Shown: positions 42,081 to 51,402 of the stretch, piece by piece
Numbering within the stretch: the first letter of the stretch is position 1
Layout of the letters: every line of letters begins with the position of its first letter
Assembly (NCBI GenBank): GCA_015061285.1
Contig: SUWW01000007.1
Location: 122,007-186,006 of the forward strand
Length of the DNA stretch: 64,000 nt
Direction: 5' to 3'
Origin: Bacteroidales bacterium
Lineage (GTDB): Bacteria > Bacteroidota > Bacteroidia > Bacteroidales > Marinilabiliaceae
The notes under the pieces: model-generated
The model's database searches: none
Told to the model about the DNA's origin: nothing
What the model saw: the letters and a program-made list of their open reading frames with translations, nothing else
Program-made: the position numbers and the translations under genes

Positions 42081-43103
42081 ATGGAGTTTACAGCTCAGCA
42101 AATTGCTCAGTTAATTGAAGGCACAGTAGAAGGTGATGCCGATGCAATAGTTCGTGATGTATCTAAAATAGAAGAGGGCCGCGAACATACATTATCGTTT
42201 TTTTCAAATCCGAAATACGAACATTATGTATATAGCACCTCAGCGTCGGTTATCATAGTAAATAACGATTTTAAGCCTACCGAACCCGTAAAAGCAACAC
42301 TCATAAGAGTTCCTAATTCATATCAAGCATTAGCTAAATTGCTCGAGATGTATAATCAGATGCAGCCTCAAAAGGTGGGCATCGAGCAACCGTCGTTCAT
42401 TAGCAAAAGTGCTACAGTTGGCGAGTTTGCTTATGTGGGAGCTTTTGCATACATAGGCGAAAACGTGAAGATAGGCAAGAACGTGAAAATCTATCCTCAA
42501 GTTTATGTAGGCGATAATGTTGAAATTGGCGATGACACCACGCTTTATGCTGGTGTGCGTATATATAAAGGTTGCAAAATTGGTAGCCGTTGCATATTGC
42601 ATTCAGGCTGCGTAGTAGGAGCCGATGGTTTTGGCTTCGCTCCAGACGAAAATCGCAACTACAAGAAGATTCCACAAGTGGGCAACGTTGTCATTGCTGA
42701 TGATGTTGAGGTTGGCGCAAACACCTGTATCGACCGCGCAACAATGGGTAGCACGCGCGTAAATAGAGGCGTGAAACTCGACAACCTTGTGCAGATTGCT
42801 CACAACGTAGAAATTGGCGAAAGCACCGTTATGGCAGCGCAAGGTGGCGTGGCTGGTTCTACTAAGGTTGGCAAACATTGCATGTTTGGTGGTCAAGTTG
42901 GCATAGCAGGACACATAACCATAGCCGATGGCTTGCAGTGTGGTGCACAAACTGGTATCAACTCGTCGATAAAAGACACTAGTCGTCCGATGATTGGCTC
43001 GCCAGTTATGGATGCTCAAGATTTCATGCGTAGCTTCGTTGTGTTCCGCAAGTTGCCACAGCTAAAACGCGACATCGACACGCTGATGGCTAAGAATAAG
43101 TAA
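42081..43103 (+). CDS. lpxD: UDP-3-O-(3-hydroxyacyl)glucosamine N-acyltransferase
   Basis: A 340-residue trimeric enzyme of lipid A synthesis that N-acylates UDP-3-O-acyl-glucosamine using 3-hydroxyacyl-ACP. The N-terminal uridine-binding domain (about residues 1-100) is followed by a left-handed beta-helix of hexapeptide repeats (about 105-300; repeated I-G-x-x-x-x-I/V). The catalytic His is in [10 protein letters not shown] near residue 240. The C-terminal helix ends the protein, and length is normal. lpxC starts 8 bp after its stop, so lpxD is the first gene of an lpxD-lpxC-lpxA operon. Confidence 0.95.
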   Translation: MEFTAQQIAQLIEGTVEGDADAIVRDVSKIEEGREHTLSFFSNPKYEHYVYSTSASVIIVNNDFKPTEPVKATLIRVPNSYQALAKLLEMYNQMQPQKVGIEQPSFISKSATVGEFAYVGAFAYIGENVKIGKNVKIYPQVYVGDNVEIGDDTTLYAGVRIYKGCKIGSRCILHSGCVVGADGFGFAPDENRNYKKIPQVGNVVIADDVEVGANTCIDRATMGSTRVNRGVKLDNLVQIAHNVEIGESTVMAAQGGVAGSTKVGKHCMFGGQVGIAGHITIADGLQCGAQTGINSSIKDTSRPMIGSPVMDAQDFMRSFVVFRKLPQLKRDIDTLMAKNK

Positions 43104-43111
43104 TAGCAAAG

Positions 43112-44026
43112 ATGGAACTACAGACAACAATAGGCGGCAGTTTCGCTTTCAAAGGCAAAGGACTTCACACAGGAGCGGTGGTTAATCTTACAATAACACC
43201 CGCAGAAGAGGATTATGGATTCCGTTTCAAGCGAATCGACTTGGAAGGGCAGCCAGAGATAAAAGCCGAGGCAACGCGCGTTTCGTTTACTCAGCGCGGC
43301 ACAGTACTCACTGGCGACAACGATGAGAAAATTAGCACCATCGAACACCTGATGTCCGCTTTGCGCGCGTTGGGCGTAGACAACTGCAAGATAGAACTCG
43401 ATGGCCCCGAAGTGCCTATTCTCGATGGCAGCGCACGACCATTTGTAGAGGCTATCCGCAAAGTAGGCATAGTAGAACAGAAGAAAGAGCGTAAGTATTT
43501 AGTAATTACTCATAAAGCCGTATACGAAGAGCCAGGAAAAGGCATACGTATAATAGCACTTCCAGAAGATCATTTCGCAGCGCAAGTAAATATTGCTTTC
43601 GATGGGTCGAGATGTCTTGCAAATCAGTGGGCGCAGATTGAGAGCCTCGATGAATATGATCAAGTCTACGACTGCCGCACATTCGTATTCCTTCACGAGA
43701 TTAAGCCTCTGCTCGATATGGGCTTGATAAAGGGCGGCGACCTCGAAAATGCTATCGTTTTTGTAGATAAGAAACTCACCGATGACGAGCGCAAAGCAGT
43801 AGCTAAGCAACTTGGCAAAGACGATGTCACGATACACGAAAGTGGAGTTCTCAACGAGCACGACTTGAAGTACGCCAACGAAGCAGCACGCCATAAATTG
43901 CTCGATCTTGTGGGCGATTTGTCGCTTGTGGGCTATCCTATAAAGGGACGCATATTGGCCACTCGTTCCGGTCACGGATCCAACACGGCTTTTGCCCGTC
44001 AGTTAATGCAAGAATTCAAACAATAG
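43112..44026 (+). CDS. lpxC: UDP-3-O-acyl-N-acetylglucosamine deacetylase, single-domain
   Basis: A 304-residue zinc deacetylase that commits UDP-3-O-acyl-GlcNAc to lipid A. The zinc ligands His79 (T-I-E-H-L), His261 and Asp265 (R-H-K-L-L-D) and the catalytic His288 (S-G-H-G-S-N) are all present. In Bacteroidota this protein is usually about 460 residues, with LpxC fused to the dehydratase FabZ. Here the protein stops right after the LpxC domain and lpxA starts 20 bp later, so the FabZ half is absent and no remnant fits in the gap. The LpxC half itself looks complete and functional. Confidence 0.95.
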   Translation: MELQTTIGGSFAFKGKGLHTGAVVNLTITPAEEDYGFRFKRIDLEGQPEIKAEATRVSFTQRGTVLTGDNDEKISTIEHLMSALRALGVDNCKIELDGPEVPILDGSARPFVEAIRKVGIVEQKKERKYLVITHKAVYEEPGKGIRIIALPEDHFAAQVNIAFDGSRCLANQWAQIESLDEYDQVYDCRTFVFLHEIKPLLDMGLIKGGDLENAIVFVDKKLTDDERKAVAKQLGKDDVTIHESGVLNEHDLKYANEAARHKLLDLVGDLSLVGYPIKGRILATRSGHGSNTAFARQLMQEFKQ

Positions 44027-44046
44027 AATACAGATATACATAAAAT

Positions 44047-44823
44047 ATGATTCATCAAATGTCGTTTGTATCACCAGAAGCTCAGATAGCCGAGAGTGCC
44101 GAGATAGGGCCTTTCGTCACCATTGAGCGTAATGTGGTGATAGGCGAGGGCACCCGCGTAATGAGTGGCGCTGTGATTTGCGAAGGCACTCGTATTGGTA
44201 AAAACTGCAGAATATTTCCAAATGCAGTTATCGGTGCTGTGCCACAAGATTTGAAATTTGTTGGCGAGGAGACCACTTGCGAAATTGGCGACAATAACAC
44301 GATTCGCGAATTTGTAACTATAAATAGAGGCACTGCTTCGAAAAATCGTACTGTGGTGGGTAGCAACAACCTACTTATGGCCTATGTGCATGTTGGTCAC
44401 GATTGTGTGCTTGGCAACAACCTCATTATCTCGAACGCTTGCCAATTTGCTGGCGAGGTTGAGATAAACGATTTTGCTGTTGTTGGTGGTGGCTCGCTTG
44501 TGCATCAATTCACGCGCATCGGTTCGTATGTTATGGTGCAAGGTGGCACTCGCGTGGGCAAGGATATGCCTCCATTTGCTATGGTAGGTCGCGATCCTGC
44601 TACTTGCGAAGGCATAAATCTTATTGGTATGAAACGTCGTGGTTTCAACGAACAGCAAATTGCTGAGGTTCAAGAGATTTATCGCTACTTATATCAGCGT
44701 AACCTCAACACAACGCAAGCGCTTAATGCCATTGAGGCAGAATTGCCACAAAGCGAATTGCGCGATAAGATTGTAAACTTCATACGTACCTCGCAACGCG
44801 GTATAATTCGCGGCGCTAAATAA
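44047..44823 (+). CDS. lpxA: UDP-N-acetylglucosamine O-acyltransferase
   Basis: A 258-residue enzyme performing the first step of lipid A synthesis, transfer of a 3-hydroxyacyl chain from ACP to UDP-GlcNAc. Hexapeptide repeats fill about residues 8-190. The catalytic His is in Y-V-H-V-G-H-D-C near residue 120. A helical C-terminal domain (about 195-258) completes the trimer. Length is normal. It lies 20 bp after lpxC and 6 bp before the thioesterase gene, inside one operon. Confidence 0.95.
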   Translation: MIHQMSFVSPEAQIAESAEIGPFVTIERNVVIGEGTRVMSGAVICEGTRIGKNCRIFPNAVIGAVPQDLKFVGEETTCEIGDNNTIREFVTINRGTASKNRTVVGSNNLLMAYVHVGHDCVLGNNLIISNACQFAGEVEINDFAVVGGGSLVHQFTRIGSYVMVQGGTRVGKDMPPFAMVGRDPATCEGINLIGMKRRGFNEQQIAEVQEIYRYLYQRNLNTTQALNAIEAELPQSELRDKIVNFIRTSQRGIIRGAK

Positions 44824-44829
44824 ATATTT

Positions 44830-45192
44830 ATGAAGACCTATACCACTACAGCCAAAGTGACCGAAGCCATGACAGCTCGCGCAATGGGCTCTGGCGACAT
44901 GAACGTGCTCGCTACGCCTGCTATGGTTGCGCTTATGGAAAATGCAGCAATGCTTGCCGCAGCCAACGATATGGAAGAGGGCAACACTACGGTTGGTATC
45001 TCTATAAATACTACTCACGTGAAAGCCTCTAAAGTGGGCGCTACGATAACTGTTACGGCTAACCTTGTAAATATTGATGGCCGAAAACTGACATTCGAAA
45101 TCGAGGCTAACGACGAAGGCGGCCTCATTGGTAAAGCTACTCACGAGCGCTTTGTGGTGAATAGAGAAAAATTTTTGAGCAAATTAGGATAA
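44830..45192 (+). CDS. FlK-like hot-dog thioesterase
   Basis: A 120-residue hot-dog fold protein. Thr29, Glu37 and His63 are spaced exactly like the Thr42/Glu50/His76 triad of fluoroacetyl-CoA thioesterase FlK (8 and 26 residues apart), in the contexts L-A-T-P-A-M, L-M-E-N-A and T-T-H-V. Most members in bacteria without fluoroacetate act on unknown acyl-CoA or acyl-ACP substrates. Here it is the fourth gene of the lpxDCA operon (6-bp gap), so a role in acyl turnover linked to lipid A is possible. It lacks the H-F-P-x-x-P-x-x-P-G motif of FabZ and so is not the missing dehydratase. Confidence 0.82.
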   Translation: MKTYTTTAKVTEAMTARAMGSGDMNVLATPAMVALMENAAMLAAANDMEEGNTTVGISINTTHVKASKVGATITVTANLVNIDGRKLTFEIEANDEGGLIGKATHERFVVNREKFLSKLG

Positions 45193-45213
45193 CATCATAA
45201 AACATCAAAAAGC

Positions 45214-46467
45214 ATGATAGTAATAGACAATTTCAATTTCAAAGGTCTGAAGGCTATTGTACGCGTTGACTTCAATGTGCCTCTCGACAAAGCTACTGGT
45301 AAAGTAAGCGACGACACCCGTATCCGTGGTGCTCTTCCTACCATCAAAAAGATTATCGCTGATGGCGGCGCTGCAATCCTTATGTCTCACATGGGTAAGG
45401 CTAAGGGCGTTGATCCAAAGCTCTCTCTCAAACAAATTGTTTACAAAATCGAGGAGAACCTCGGTCAGAAGATTCAGTTCTGCGACGATTGCATGAAGGC
45501 CGACGACGCTGTTAAGGCTCTCAAAGCTGGCGAAGTGCTCTTGCTCGAAAACCTCCGTTTCTACGCTGAGGAAGAGGGTAAACCACGCGGCATCGAGAAA
45601 GACGATCCTAACTACGACGCTGCTAAAAAAGAACTCAAGGCTAAGCAGAAAGATTTCGCTAAGAAACTCGCTTCTTATGCTGACGTTTATGTAAACGACG
45701 CTTTCGGTACAGCTCACCGTGCTCACGCTTCTACCGCTATCATAGCAGACTTCTTCGCTGAGGACAAGAAAATGTTCGGCTTCCTCATTAACAAAGAGCT
45801 CCAAGCTATGGACAAAGTGCTCAACGAAGCTCAAAAACCTTTCACCGCTATCATGGGTGGTGCTAAAGTTTCTGATAAGATCAACATTATCACCAACCTT
45901 CTCGACCGTGTCGACAACCTCATCATTGGTGGTGGTATGACCTACACCTTCGTTAAGGCTATGGGTGGTCAGATTGGTAACTCACTTTGCGAAGCCGACA
46001 AACTCGATCTCGCTAAAGAGATTCTCGACAAGGCTAAAGCTAAAGGTGTTAAGGTTTATTTGCCTACCGACGCTGTTAACGCTGACAAGTTCGACGCTAA
46101 CGCTAACACCAACATCTCTAAGACCAACGAAACTCCTGACGGTTGGATGGGTCTCGACATCGCTGACGAAACCATCAAGACCTACACCGACGTTATCGCA
46201 AACTCTAAGACTGTTATCTGGAACGGTCCTATGGGTGTGTTCGAGTTCGACAAGTTCGCAAAAGGTACTTCAGCTGTTGCTAAGGCTGTTGCTGATGCTA
46301 CCCAAAAGAATGGTGCATTCACCCTCATCGGTGGTGGCGACTCGGTTGCTGCTATCAACAAGAACAAACTTGCTGACAAAGTAAGCTACGTTTCTACTGG
46401 TGGTGGCGCTATGCTCGAATACATGGAAGGCAAAGTTCTCCCAGGTATCAAAGCAATTCGCGGATAA
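45214..46467 (+). CDS. pgk: Phosphoglycerate kinase
   Basis: A 417-residue glycolytic enzyme that transfers phosphate from 1,3-bisphosphoglycerate to ADP. Marks are V-R-V-D-F-N-V-P at about residues 17-24, A-H-R-A-H-A-S near 170, M-G-G-A-K-V-S-D-K near 215, and the G-G-G-D-S glycine loop near 370. Codon use is strikingly narrow (GCT, GAC, AAC, CTC, AAG preferred), unlike the neighbours and as expected of a highly expressed gene. It follows the thioesterase gene by 21 bp; a strong promoter inside that gene or upstream is likely but was not found. A terminator follows. Confidence 0.97.
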   Translation: MIVIDNFNFKGLKAIVRVDFNVPLDKATGKVSDDTRIRGALPTIKKIIADGGAAILMSHMGKAKGVDPKLSLKQIVYKIEENLGQKIQFCDDCMKADDAVKALKAGEVLLLENLRFYAEEEGKPRGIEKDDPNYDAAKKELKAKQKDFAKKLASYADVYVNDAFGTAHRAHASTAIIADFFAEDKKMFGFLINKELQAMDKVLNEAQKPFTAIMGGAKVSDKINIITNLLDRVDNLIIGGGMTYTFVKAMGGQIGNSLCEADKLDLAKEILDKAKAKGVKVYLPTDAVNADKFDANANTNISKTNETPDGWMGLDIADETIKTYTDVIANSKTVIWNGPMGVFEFDKFAKGTSAVAKAVADATQKNGAFTLIGGGDSVAAINKNKLADKVSYVSTGGGAMLEYMEGKVLPGIKAIRG

Positions 46468-46494
46468 TTAATATCTATAGAATTTTATCATACC

Positions 46495-46527
46495 AAGCGG
46501 TGCTTCGAAAGAGGTGCCGCTTTTTTT
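46495..46527 (+). terminator. Terminator of the lpx-pgk transcript
   Basis: A 12-bp stem with three wobble pairs (46495-46506 and 46511-46522) closes a GAAA tetraloop and is followed by T7. It lies 27 bp after the pgk stop. Confidence 0.88.
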
Positions 46528-46568
46528 GTGTGTATGTGGTACGCAGGACTCTGTGCTTGCGATAAGTA

Positions 46569-46614
46569 GGAACACAGATGACACAGATAGGAACAGATTT
46601 GAGCAGATTATAAT
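46569..46614 (-). repeat. Dispersed CATCTGTG/AATCTGTT-type repeat
   Basis: On the - strand the stretch is a chain of related 9- to 11-base words built on A-A-T-C-T-G. It aligns by eye with 35485-35513 (+) and 27662-27703 (-). Confidence 0.6.
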
Positions 46615-46690
46615 AACTACTGAATGCTCGAAAGTTTTCTAAGGTCTTAGTGGCTAATATCGGTTTAGCGTTTTTAGTTGTTATTATTTT

Positions 46691-46755
46691 GAATACAGAT
46701 GACGCATATAATTAATCTTGAAAATCATTATGACCTGTATAATCTGTGCGTCTCT
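46691..46755 (+). repeat. Second dispersed repeat copy, degenerate
   Basis: Starts with an ACAGATGACGCAT word and ends with AATCTGTGCGTC, an imperfect inverted pair flanking an AT-rich centre. It appears to be a decayed member of the same family. Confidence 0.5.
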
Positions 46756-46781
46756 ACTTTTTAGAGTGAGTCTCAAAATAT

Positions 46782-46813
46782 TTTGTGAATAAAACTAAAA
46801 ATATATTAATTTG
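46782..46813 (+). promoter_or_regulatory. Bacteroidota-type promoter for the surface-protein island
   Basis: TTTG (46782-46785), 20 bp, then TTAATTTG (46806-46813), a one-base variant of TAnnTTTG. Predicted start near 46818, giving a leader of about 60 nt to the TTG start at 46882. Confidence 0.6.
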
Positions 46814-46881
46814 CGGTCGTTTTTCATATGTAGTGTAAAGCGAGTTTCGAAAGAGAACTTGTTATGAATAAACCTTAACTG

Positions 46882-49800
46882 TTGAGTGTGTTTCTTGTGA
46901 AACGAAGAGAAGAGATATTCAAAAATCTTCTGTTAATTCTCCTTTTGTTGTTGAATGATGTCTGTGTCTATTCCCAAACAGAATCATCTCCCAACGATGC
47001 TGAGAAGGTGGAAGCTTCGCTGAATTGGACAGCGGAGGCAGAGAGCCGTGTGGGCTGTGCGCTTGCGGCGTTTGAAAAAATGGTCCAAGCTGGGAGATTC
47101 GTTAGCTCTATAACGGAAATAATCAGAGATAAGAGTATTCCGCTGCCTGCTGGCGTAAAATCTAAAACCTACACGATATGTATCGAGGAAATTTATGGCG
47201 ATAGCATTGCCGACGGTCAGAGAAAATATATCAAGGCAATATGTATCATACCTATTCCGGGTGGCAAAAGTCTTGCTTTTGAAGGCACGGCACGCATAGA
47301 GGGCGACAATGGTGTAGGAACGCATGGCACACTCGAACTCATTGCTCCAATAGAGAAAAAACTTGGCAAAGAGGGCTCGTTAGTCTTTCGTGAAGGCACA
47401 TCGCTCACGTTCGGTTGCGACGGATTCCAAGAGGTGGACGCCAACATGGCTTTCATACTCAAAAGCGACAAGGTCTACAGCATCGATAAAGATGGGCACA
47501 ATACGGGCAAACTGATGTTTGAGGCCCGTACGCGCTTCTCAGATATTGAAGATTTCTCGATAGAACTCAACGCAGAGAAGAGCTTTTGCTTTGATGGACT
47601 CGACGGATTCACATTCACGCTCAATAATCTCGTGCTTGACCACAGCGCATACTCAACGCCAGTAACTGCCGATTTCCCGAGCGGTTATTTTGGTGGAGCC
47701 GATGCCGAAGAGAGTCGCAAACAATGGCAAGGTCTCGCCATAAATAAGGCAAAAGTGACGTTGCCAAGCTATATGGCTAAGGATTCGACCAACGGACAAA
47801 AAGAAAGACCAGAACTTGAACTCCGAAACGTATTGATAGACGGCAGTGGCTTCACGGGCACGGCAGAGGCTAAAGACATCATCAGCGACAGCAGCATCGA
47901 CCCAAATTCGTGGGCAATAAGTATAAACGATTTTCAGCTTGCTATCTATAGAAATGTCATCCGTGGTGTGGGCTTCGGCGGTAAGGTGAACGTGCCGCCA
48001 CTTGGCGCGAACTCGATGCTCGACTACATGGCAGCTTTCGATGTGGAGCAGCGCACATTCATTTTGCAATCGACGCTTGGCAAGAAACTCGACTTCCCGA
48101 TGCTGTGCGCCAAACTTACGCTCGACGAGACATCTACCATCTCGCTAAAAATGGGCAATGGCGGTATCTATCCAACCATAAAAGCCAATGGTCTGCTGTC
48201 GGTAGAAGCGCCGATAGGTAAGGACACGGCAAGCAACAAACTCAAGTTGCCCGACCTGCGTTTCGAGGGCATGGAGATAAGCCGCGACCGCTTCGAACTT
48301 GGCACGGCTGCACTCACTGGCAAGATGGAAACCCCGAGTATGGCGGGCTTCAAACTTACGTTGAACGACATCAAGACAGTAAAGAGTGGCAGCGAACAAG
48401 GCTTGAGCCTCGATGCTGCAGTGGCAGTAAACGATATGTTCAATGGCGATGCCAAAATGGCTCTATATGGCGACGCACAGAAGTGGAAGTTCAACAAAGT
48501 CAAAGTTGACAAGATACACGTCAAATACGACTCCAAGTCGTTTTCGGTAGATGGAGGAGTGGAGTTTCGCGATGGCGACGAGATATATGGCAAAGGCTTT
48601 CGTGGCGATCTCAAATTCACGCTGATAGATAAGTTCAAGATAGAAGCCGTGGGCGTTTTCGGCCATAAAGATGATTATAGATATTTTCTCACCGACGTTT
48701 TCTACGAAACTCAGCCAGCCTCGGGCATAAAGGTGGCGCCAGCATTGAGCTTCTACGGCTTTGGCGGTGGACTCTATCGCCACATGCAACAGGCTATGAA
48801 GAACTCACAGAGCGAATTTGGCAAGTCGCTCACGGGCATCTGCTACACGCCCGATAACAAAGTAGGCATGGGCTTCCTGGCTCGCACAAAGTTTAGCTTC
48901 ATTGGCTCACCTGCGCTCTTCGATGCCGATGTGACCTTCGAGATGCAGTTCAACGAAAACTGGGGTGTCAACTTTGTGCAGCTGCGTGGCAATGCTACCA
49001 TGCTCAGCGCGGCACAACAGACGGATATGCTCAGTGGGCTAAAGAAGAGCCTCGAAAAGGTAGAGAAGAAGAGTGGCGACATAGTGGAGTTCAACAAGAA
49101 CTCGCTCGAAGCCAAGCCCGACCCAGAAAAGAAAGGTGCGCTCACTGCTACCTTAGGCATGAAGTTCGACATGGAGAACGACGTCTTCACCGCCGACATG
49201 AACGCCTATCTCGATGTGGCTGGCGTGCTCAAAGGGCGCGAGGCTAATAACCGCATGGGCTGGGCAAGCTCATATTTCTCTAAAGATAAGTGGTATACAT
49301 ACATCGGCACACCCAACGACCGTCTCGGCGTGAAGCTGCTTGGCATTGCCGAAGCTGGCGGATATTTCATGGTGGGTAACGACATACCCGAGTTGCCTGG
49401 CATACCCGACAAAGTAAAGAGCAATCTATCAGATAGCTATGTGCAAAAGTTGGAGCGCAGATCCGACGACGGCAAACTTACCGAGGGCAAAGGACTTGCT
49501 TTTGGTGCCGATTTGTCTGTCGAGTTCGATGCTTCGCTTAAACCCTTCTATGCGCATCTTGGCGTAGGTATGGGCACAGAGCTGCTCATGAAGAAATATT
49601 CCGAGGCTGCTCATTGCAAGGGACGCGAAGGAGGCTTAGGCATCGACGGATGGTATGCGCAGGCTCAGGCGTGGGCGTGGGTCGATGCTGCCATTGGCAT
49701 GAAGGTGAAGGTGTTCCGCAAGGAGCGCAAGTTCGATATAATAGATGCCTCGATGGCCGCATATCTGCATGGCGCAGGACCAAACCCCGTCTATTTCACG

Positions 49801-51396
49801 GGTGCTGTTGGCGGTAAGTTCAGCGTGCTCGGTGGACTCGTGAAGGGTCATTGCTCGTTCGACTTCGAGATTGGCGAAAAGTGTATCATAGAGGGTGGTT
49901 CGCCCTTTGGCGAGGACGTGATAGAGCAACTCACACCAGCCGACAAATCGGGCGATGTGAATGTCTTCATTGCTCCGCAGCTCGTGCTGAACATACCAGC
50001 CGAAGAGAGCATGACAATCGAGGACGAGGATGGCAGGAAGGAGACCTACCGCATAGGCATTGCAGAGTTTAGCATAACCAACACCGAAACAAACGCAGAA
50101 GCCAAATACACCACCTCTAAGAGCGAAGACCGACGTATCTGGACTTACGATCTCGACGAACCTCTCGAAAGCCACAAGCAATACAAAGCCTACGCCAAGG
50201 TGACCTTCGAGCGCAAAGATGGCAACAAATGGGTGCCTGTGCCCGACGAGAATGGCAAACCTTACTACGAAGAGAAAACCGTAGAATTCACCGCTGGCGA
50301 AAGACCTAAATATATTATGCCAGAGCATATTGCCTATGCCTATCCTGCCGATCGCCAATACAACTTCCTCACTAAGGAAAACAAAGAGGCATACGTGATG
50401 GTGAGCAAGGACTACTCGTACCTCTTCACCACCGAGAAACCCGAGGGCTTCGACCAGAAGGTGCAGTTCACCACTTTCGATGGTAAGACGATAGATGCCT
50501 CGTTCACGCATAAGAAAGTCTCTGGCGTAAGCGGAGTGAAGTTCGAAGTGGATATACCCACAGAGAACCTCAACCTTGCCAACGACCAGATATACAACAT
50601 GGCTATTATCAATGTGCCGCAACGAACTGCCGTGGCAAACGAAAATATCACCACCACAGAAACCAAAGCAGATTCCATTGTTGGCAGCAGCGATGTTAAC
50701 GTTACCACCCACGCTGCCGAAGGCGACCTCGCAGTGCTTGAACAGACAGAAATATATTCTGTAGACTTCCGCACGAGCTCATATAAGACGTTTGGGGAGA
50801 AGATGAAAATGATGGAAGTGAAAGAGTATATTGCATGGCAAATAAAGTGGCCTGTATATTCACTTGTGGCAAACATTGCAGATAAAACAATAGTAACAGA
50901 GTTATTTGATGAGGTAGAATATAACAGATCAGATTTGGATAAAAGCCTCGTGAAGATAGTGCCCGACTACGCAAGCACTCCCTATTACACTCAAAATATT
51001 TCGCCTCTTATATACGAAAATTCTGATGTGGAAAACTTGGTGGGCGACTACAATGCACCTACCCATAATGAAGTTGTAATATTGGGTTTGGATGCTCAAG
51101 GTCTAAAATTGCAACAACATGATGTAGAAACAGGTGTGCATTGTAATAAAGTCAAGGCCAAAGGAGCAATAAACAACTATACACAATACTATGCTGATAA
51201 AGATTTGGTTGCCATTCGCACCAAACTCTCAAATATTCTGACACAAGAGAGCCAACGTCCAGAAGGAGTAAAGAAGCTATTCGAAGTCGACAAATTGCCA
51301 AATTTTACAAGAGGACAATACCCTTTGGTGTTCAAGTATGTATTGCCAGGCAAAAACATTATAACAAGTGAATATGAAATCAACATAAATTACTAA
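46882..51396 (+). CDS. Very large exported protein of unknown function (1,504 residues)
   Basis: The start is TTG 46882; a GTG at 46888 is equally possible. Either keeps the signal peptide (basic residues, then a Leu-rich core ending near S-Q at residue 32). No family was recognised. Residues about 100-950 are dominated by alternating beta-strand patterns with many G-x-x-x-x-F-x-x-x-L elements, as in long beta-solenoid or barrel-like surface proteins. A segment near 1,000 is Gly-rich (G-G-K-F-S-V-L-G-G). About 1,030-1,150 looks Ig-like. No T9SS sorting domain is seen at the C-terminus. It leads a run of genes (6-bp gap to the FISUMP lipoprotein) with the promoter at 46782. Its GC content drops sharply after about 50,800, within the last 200 codons. 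Confidence 0.75.
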   Translation: MSVFLVKRREEIFKNLLLILLLLLNDVCVYSQTESSPNDAEKVEASLNWTAEAESRVGCALAAFEKMVQAGRFVSSITEIIRDKSIPLPAGVKSKTYTICIEEIYGDSIADGQRKYIKAICIIPIPGGKSLAFEGTARIEGDNGVGTHGTLELIAPIEKKLGKEGSLVFREGTSLTFGCDGFQEVDANMAFILKSDKVYSIDKDGHNTGKLMFEARTRFSDIEDFSIELNAEKSFCFDGLDGFTFTLNNLVLDHSAYSTPVTADFPSGYFGGADAEESRKQWQGLAINKAKVTLPSYMAKDSTNGQKERPELELRNVLIDGSGFTGTAEAKDIISDSSIDPNSWAISINDFQLAIYRNVIRGVGFGGKVNVPPLGANSMLDYMAAFDVEQRTFILQSTLGKKLDFPMLCAKLTLDETSTISLKMGNGGIYPTIKANGLLSVEAPIGKDTASNKLKLPDLRFEGMEISRDRFELGTAALTGKMETPSMAGFKLTLNDIKTVKSGSEQGLSLDAAVAVNDMFNGDAKMALYGDAQKWKFNKVKVDKIHVKYDSKSFSVDGGVEFRDGDEIYGKGFRGDLKFTLIDKFKIEAVGVFGHKDDYRYFLTDVFYETQPASGIKVAPALSFYGFGGGLYRHMQQAMKNSQSEFGKSLTGICYTPDNKVGMGFLARTKFSFIGSPALFDADVTFEMQFNENWGVNFVQLRGNATMLSAAQQTDMLSGLKKSLEKVEKKSGDIVEFNKNSLEAKPDPEKKGALTATLGMKFDMENDVFTADMNAYLDVAGVLKGREANNRMGWASSYFSKDKWYTYIGTPNDRLGVKLLGIAEAGGYFMVGNDIPELPGIPDKVKSNLSDSYVQKLERRSDDGKLTEGKGLAFGADLSVEFDASLKPFYAHLGVGMGTELLMKKYSEAAHCKGREGGLGIDGWYAQAQAWAWVDAAIGMKVKVFRKERKFDIIDASMAAYLHGAGPNPVYFTGAVGGKFSVLGGLVKGHCSFDFEIGEKCIIEGGSPFGEDVIEQLTPADKSGDVNVFIAPQLVLNIPAEESMTIEDEDGRKETYRIGIAEFSITNTETNAEAKYTTSKSEDRRIWTYDLDEPLESHKQYKAYAKVTFERKDGNKWVPVPDENGKPYYEEKTVEFTAGERPKYIMPEHIAYAYPADRQYNFLTKENKEAYVMVSKDYSYLFTTEKPEGFDQKVQFTTFDGKTIDASFTHKKVSGVSGVKFEVDIPTENLNLANDQIYNMAIINVPQRTAVANENITTTETKADSIVGSSDVNVTTHAAEGDLAVLEQTEIYSVDFRTSSYKTFGEKMKMMEVKEYIAWQIKWPVYSLVANIADKTIVTELFDEVEYNRSDLDKSLVKIVPDYASTPYYTQNISPLIYENSDVENLVGDYNAPTHNEVVILGLDAQGLKLQQHDVETGVHCNKVKAKGAINNYTQYYADKDLVAIRTKLSNILTQESQRPEGVKKLFEVDKLPNFTRGQYPLVFKYVLPGKNIITSEYEININY

Positions 51397-51402
51397 TAAA
51401 TT

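Larger units (their letters stand above)
46528..46881 (+). other. Intergenic region with repeats and a promoter
   Basis: 354 bp without a gene. It contains the two dispersed repeats at 46569-46614 and 46691-46755 and, at its end, the promoter at 46782-46813 for the surface island. No RNA gene or open frame of interest was seen. Confidence 0.7.

Noticed and set aside
44024..44050. A frameshifted FabZ remnant after lpxC
   Set aside because: Only 20 bp separate the lpxC stop and the lpxA start. No H-F-P-x-x-P-x-x-P-G motif was seen in any nearby frame.
49636..50712. A 358-codon open frame on the - strand within the 1,504-residue gene
   Set aside because: Antisense to a continuous exported-protein frame, with His/Cys-rich low-information product; a shadow.
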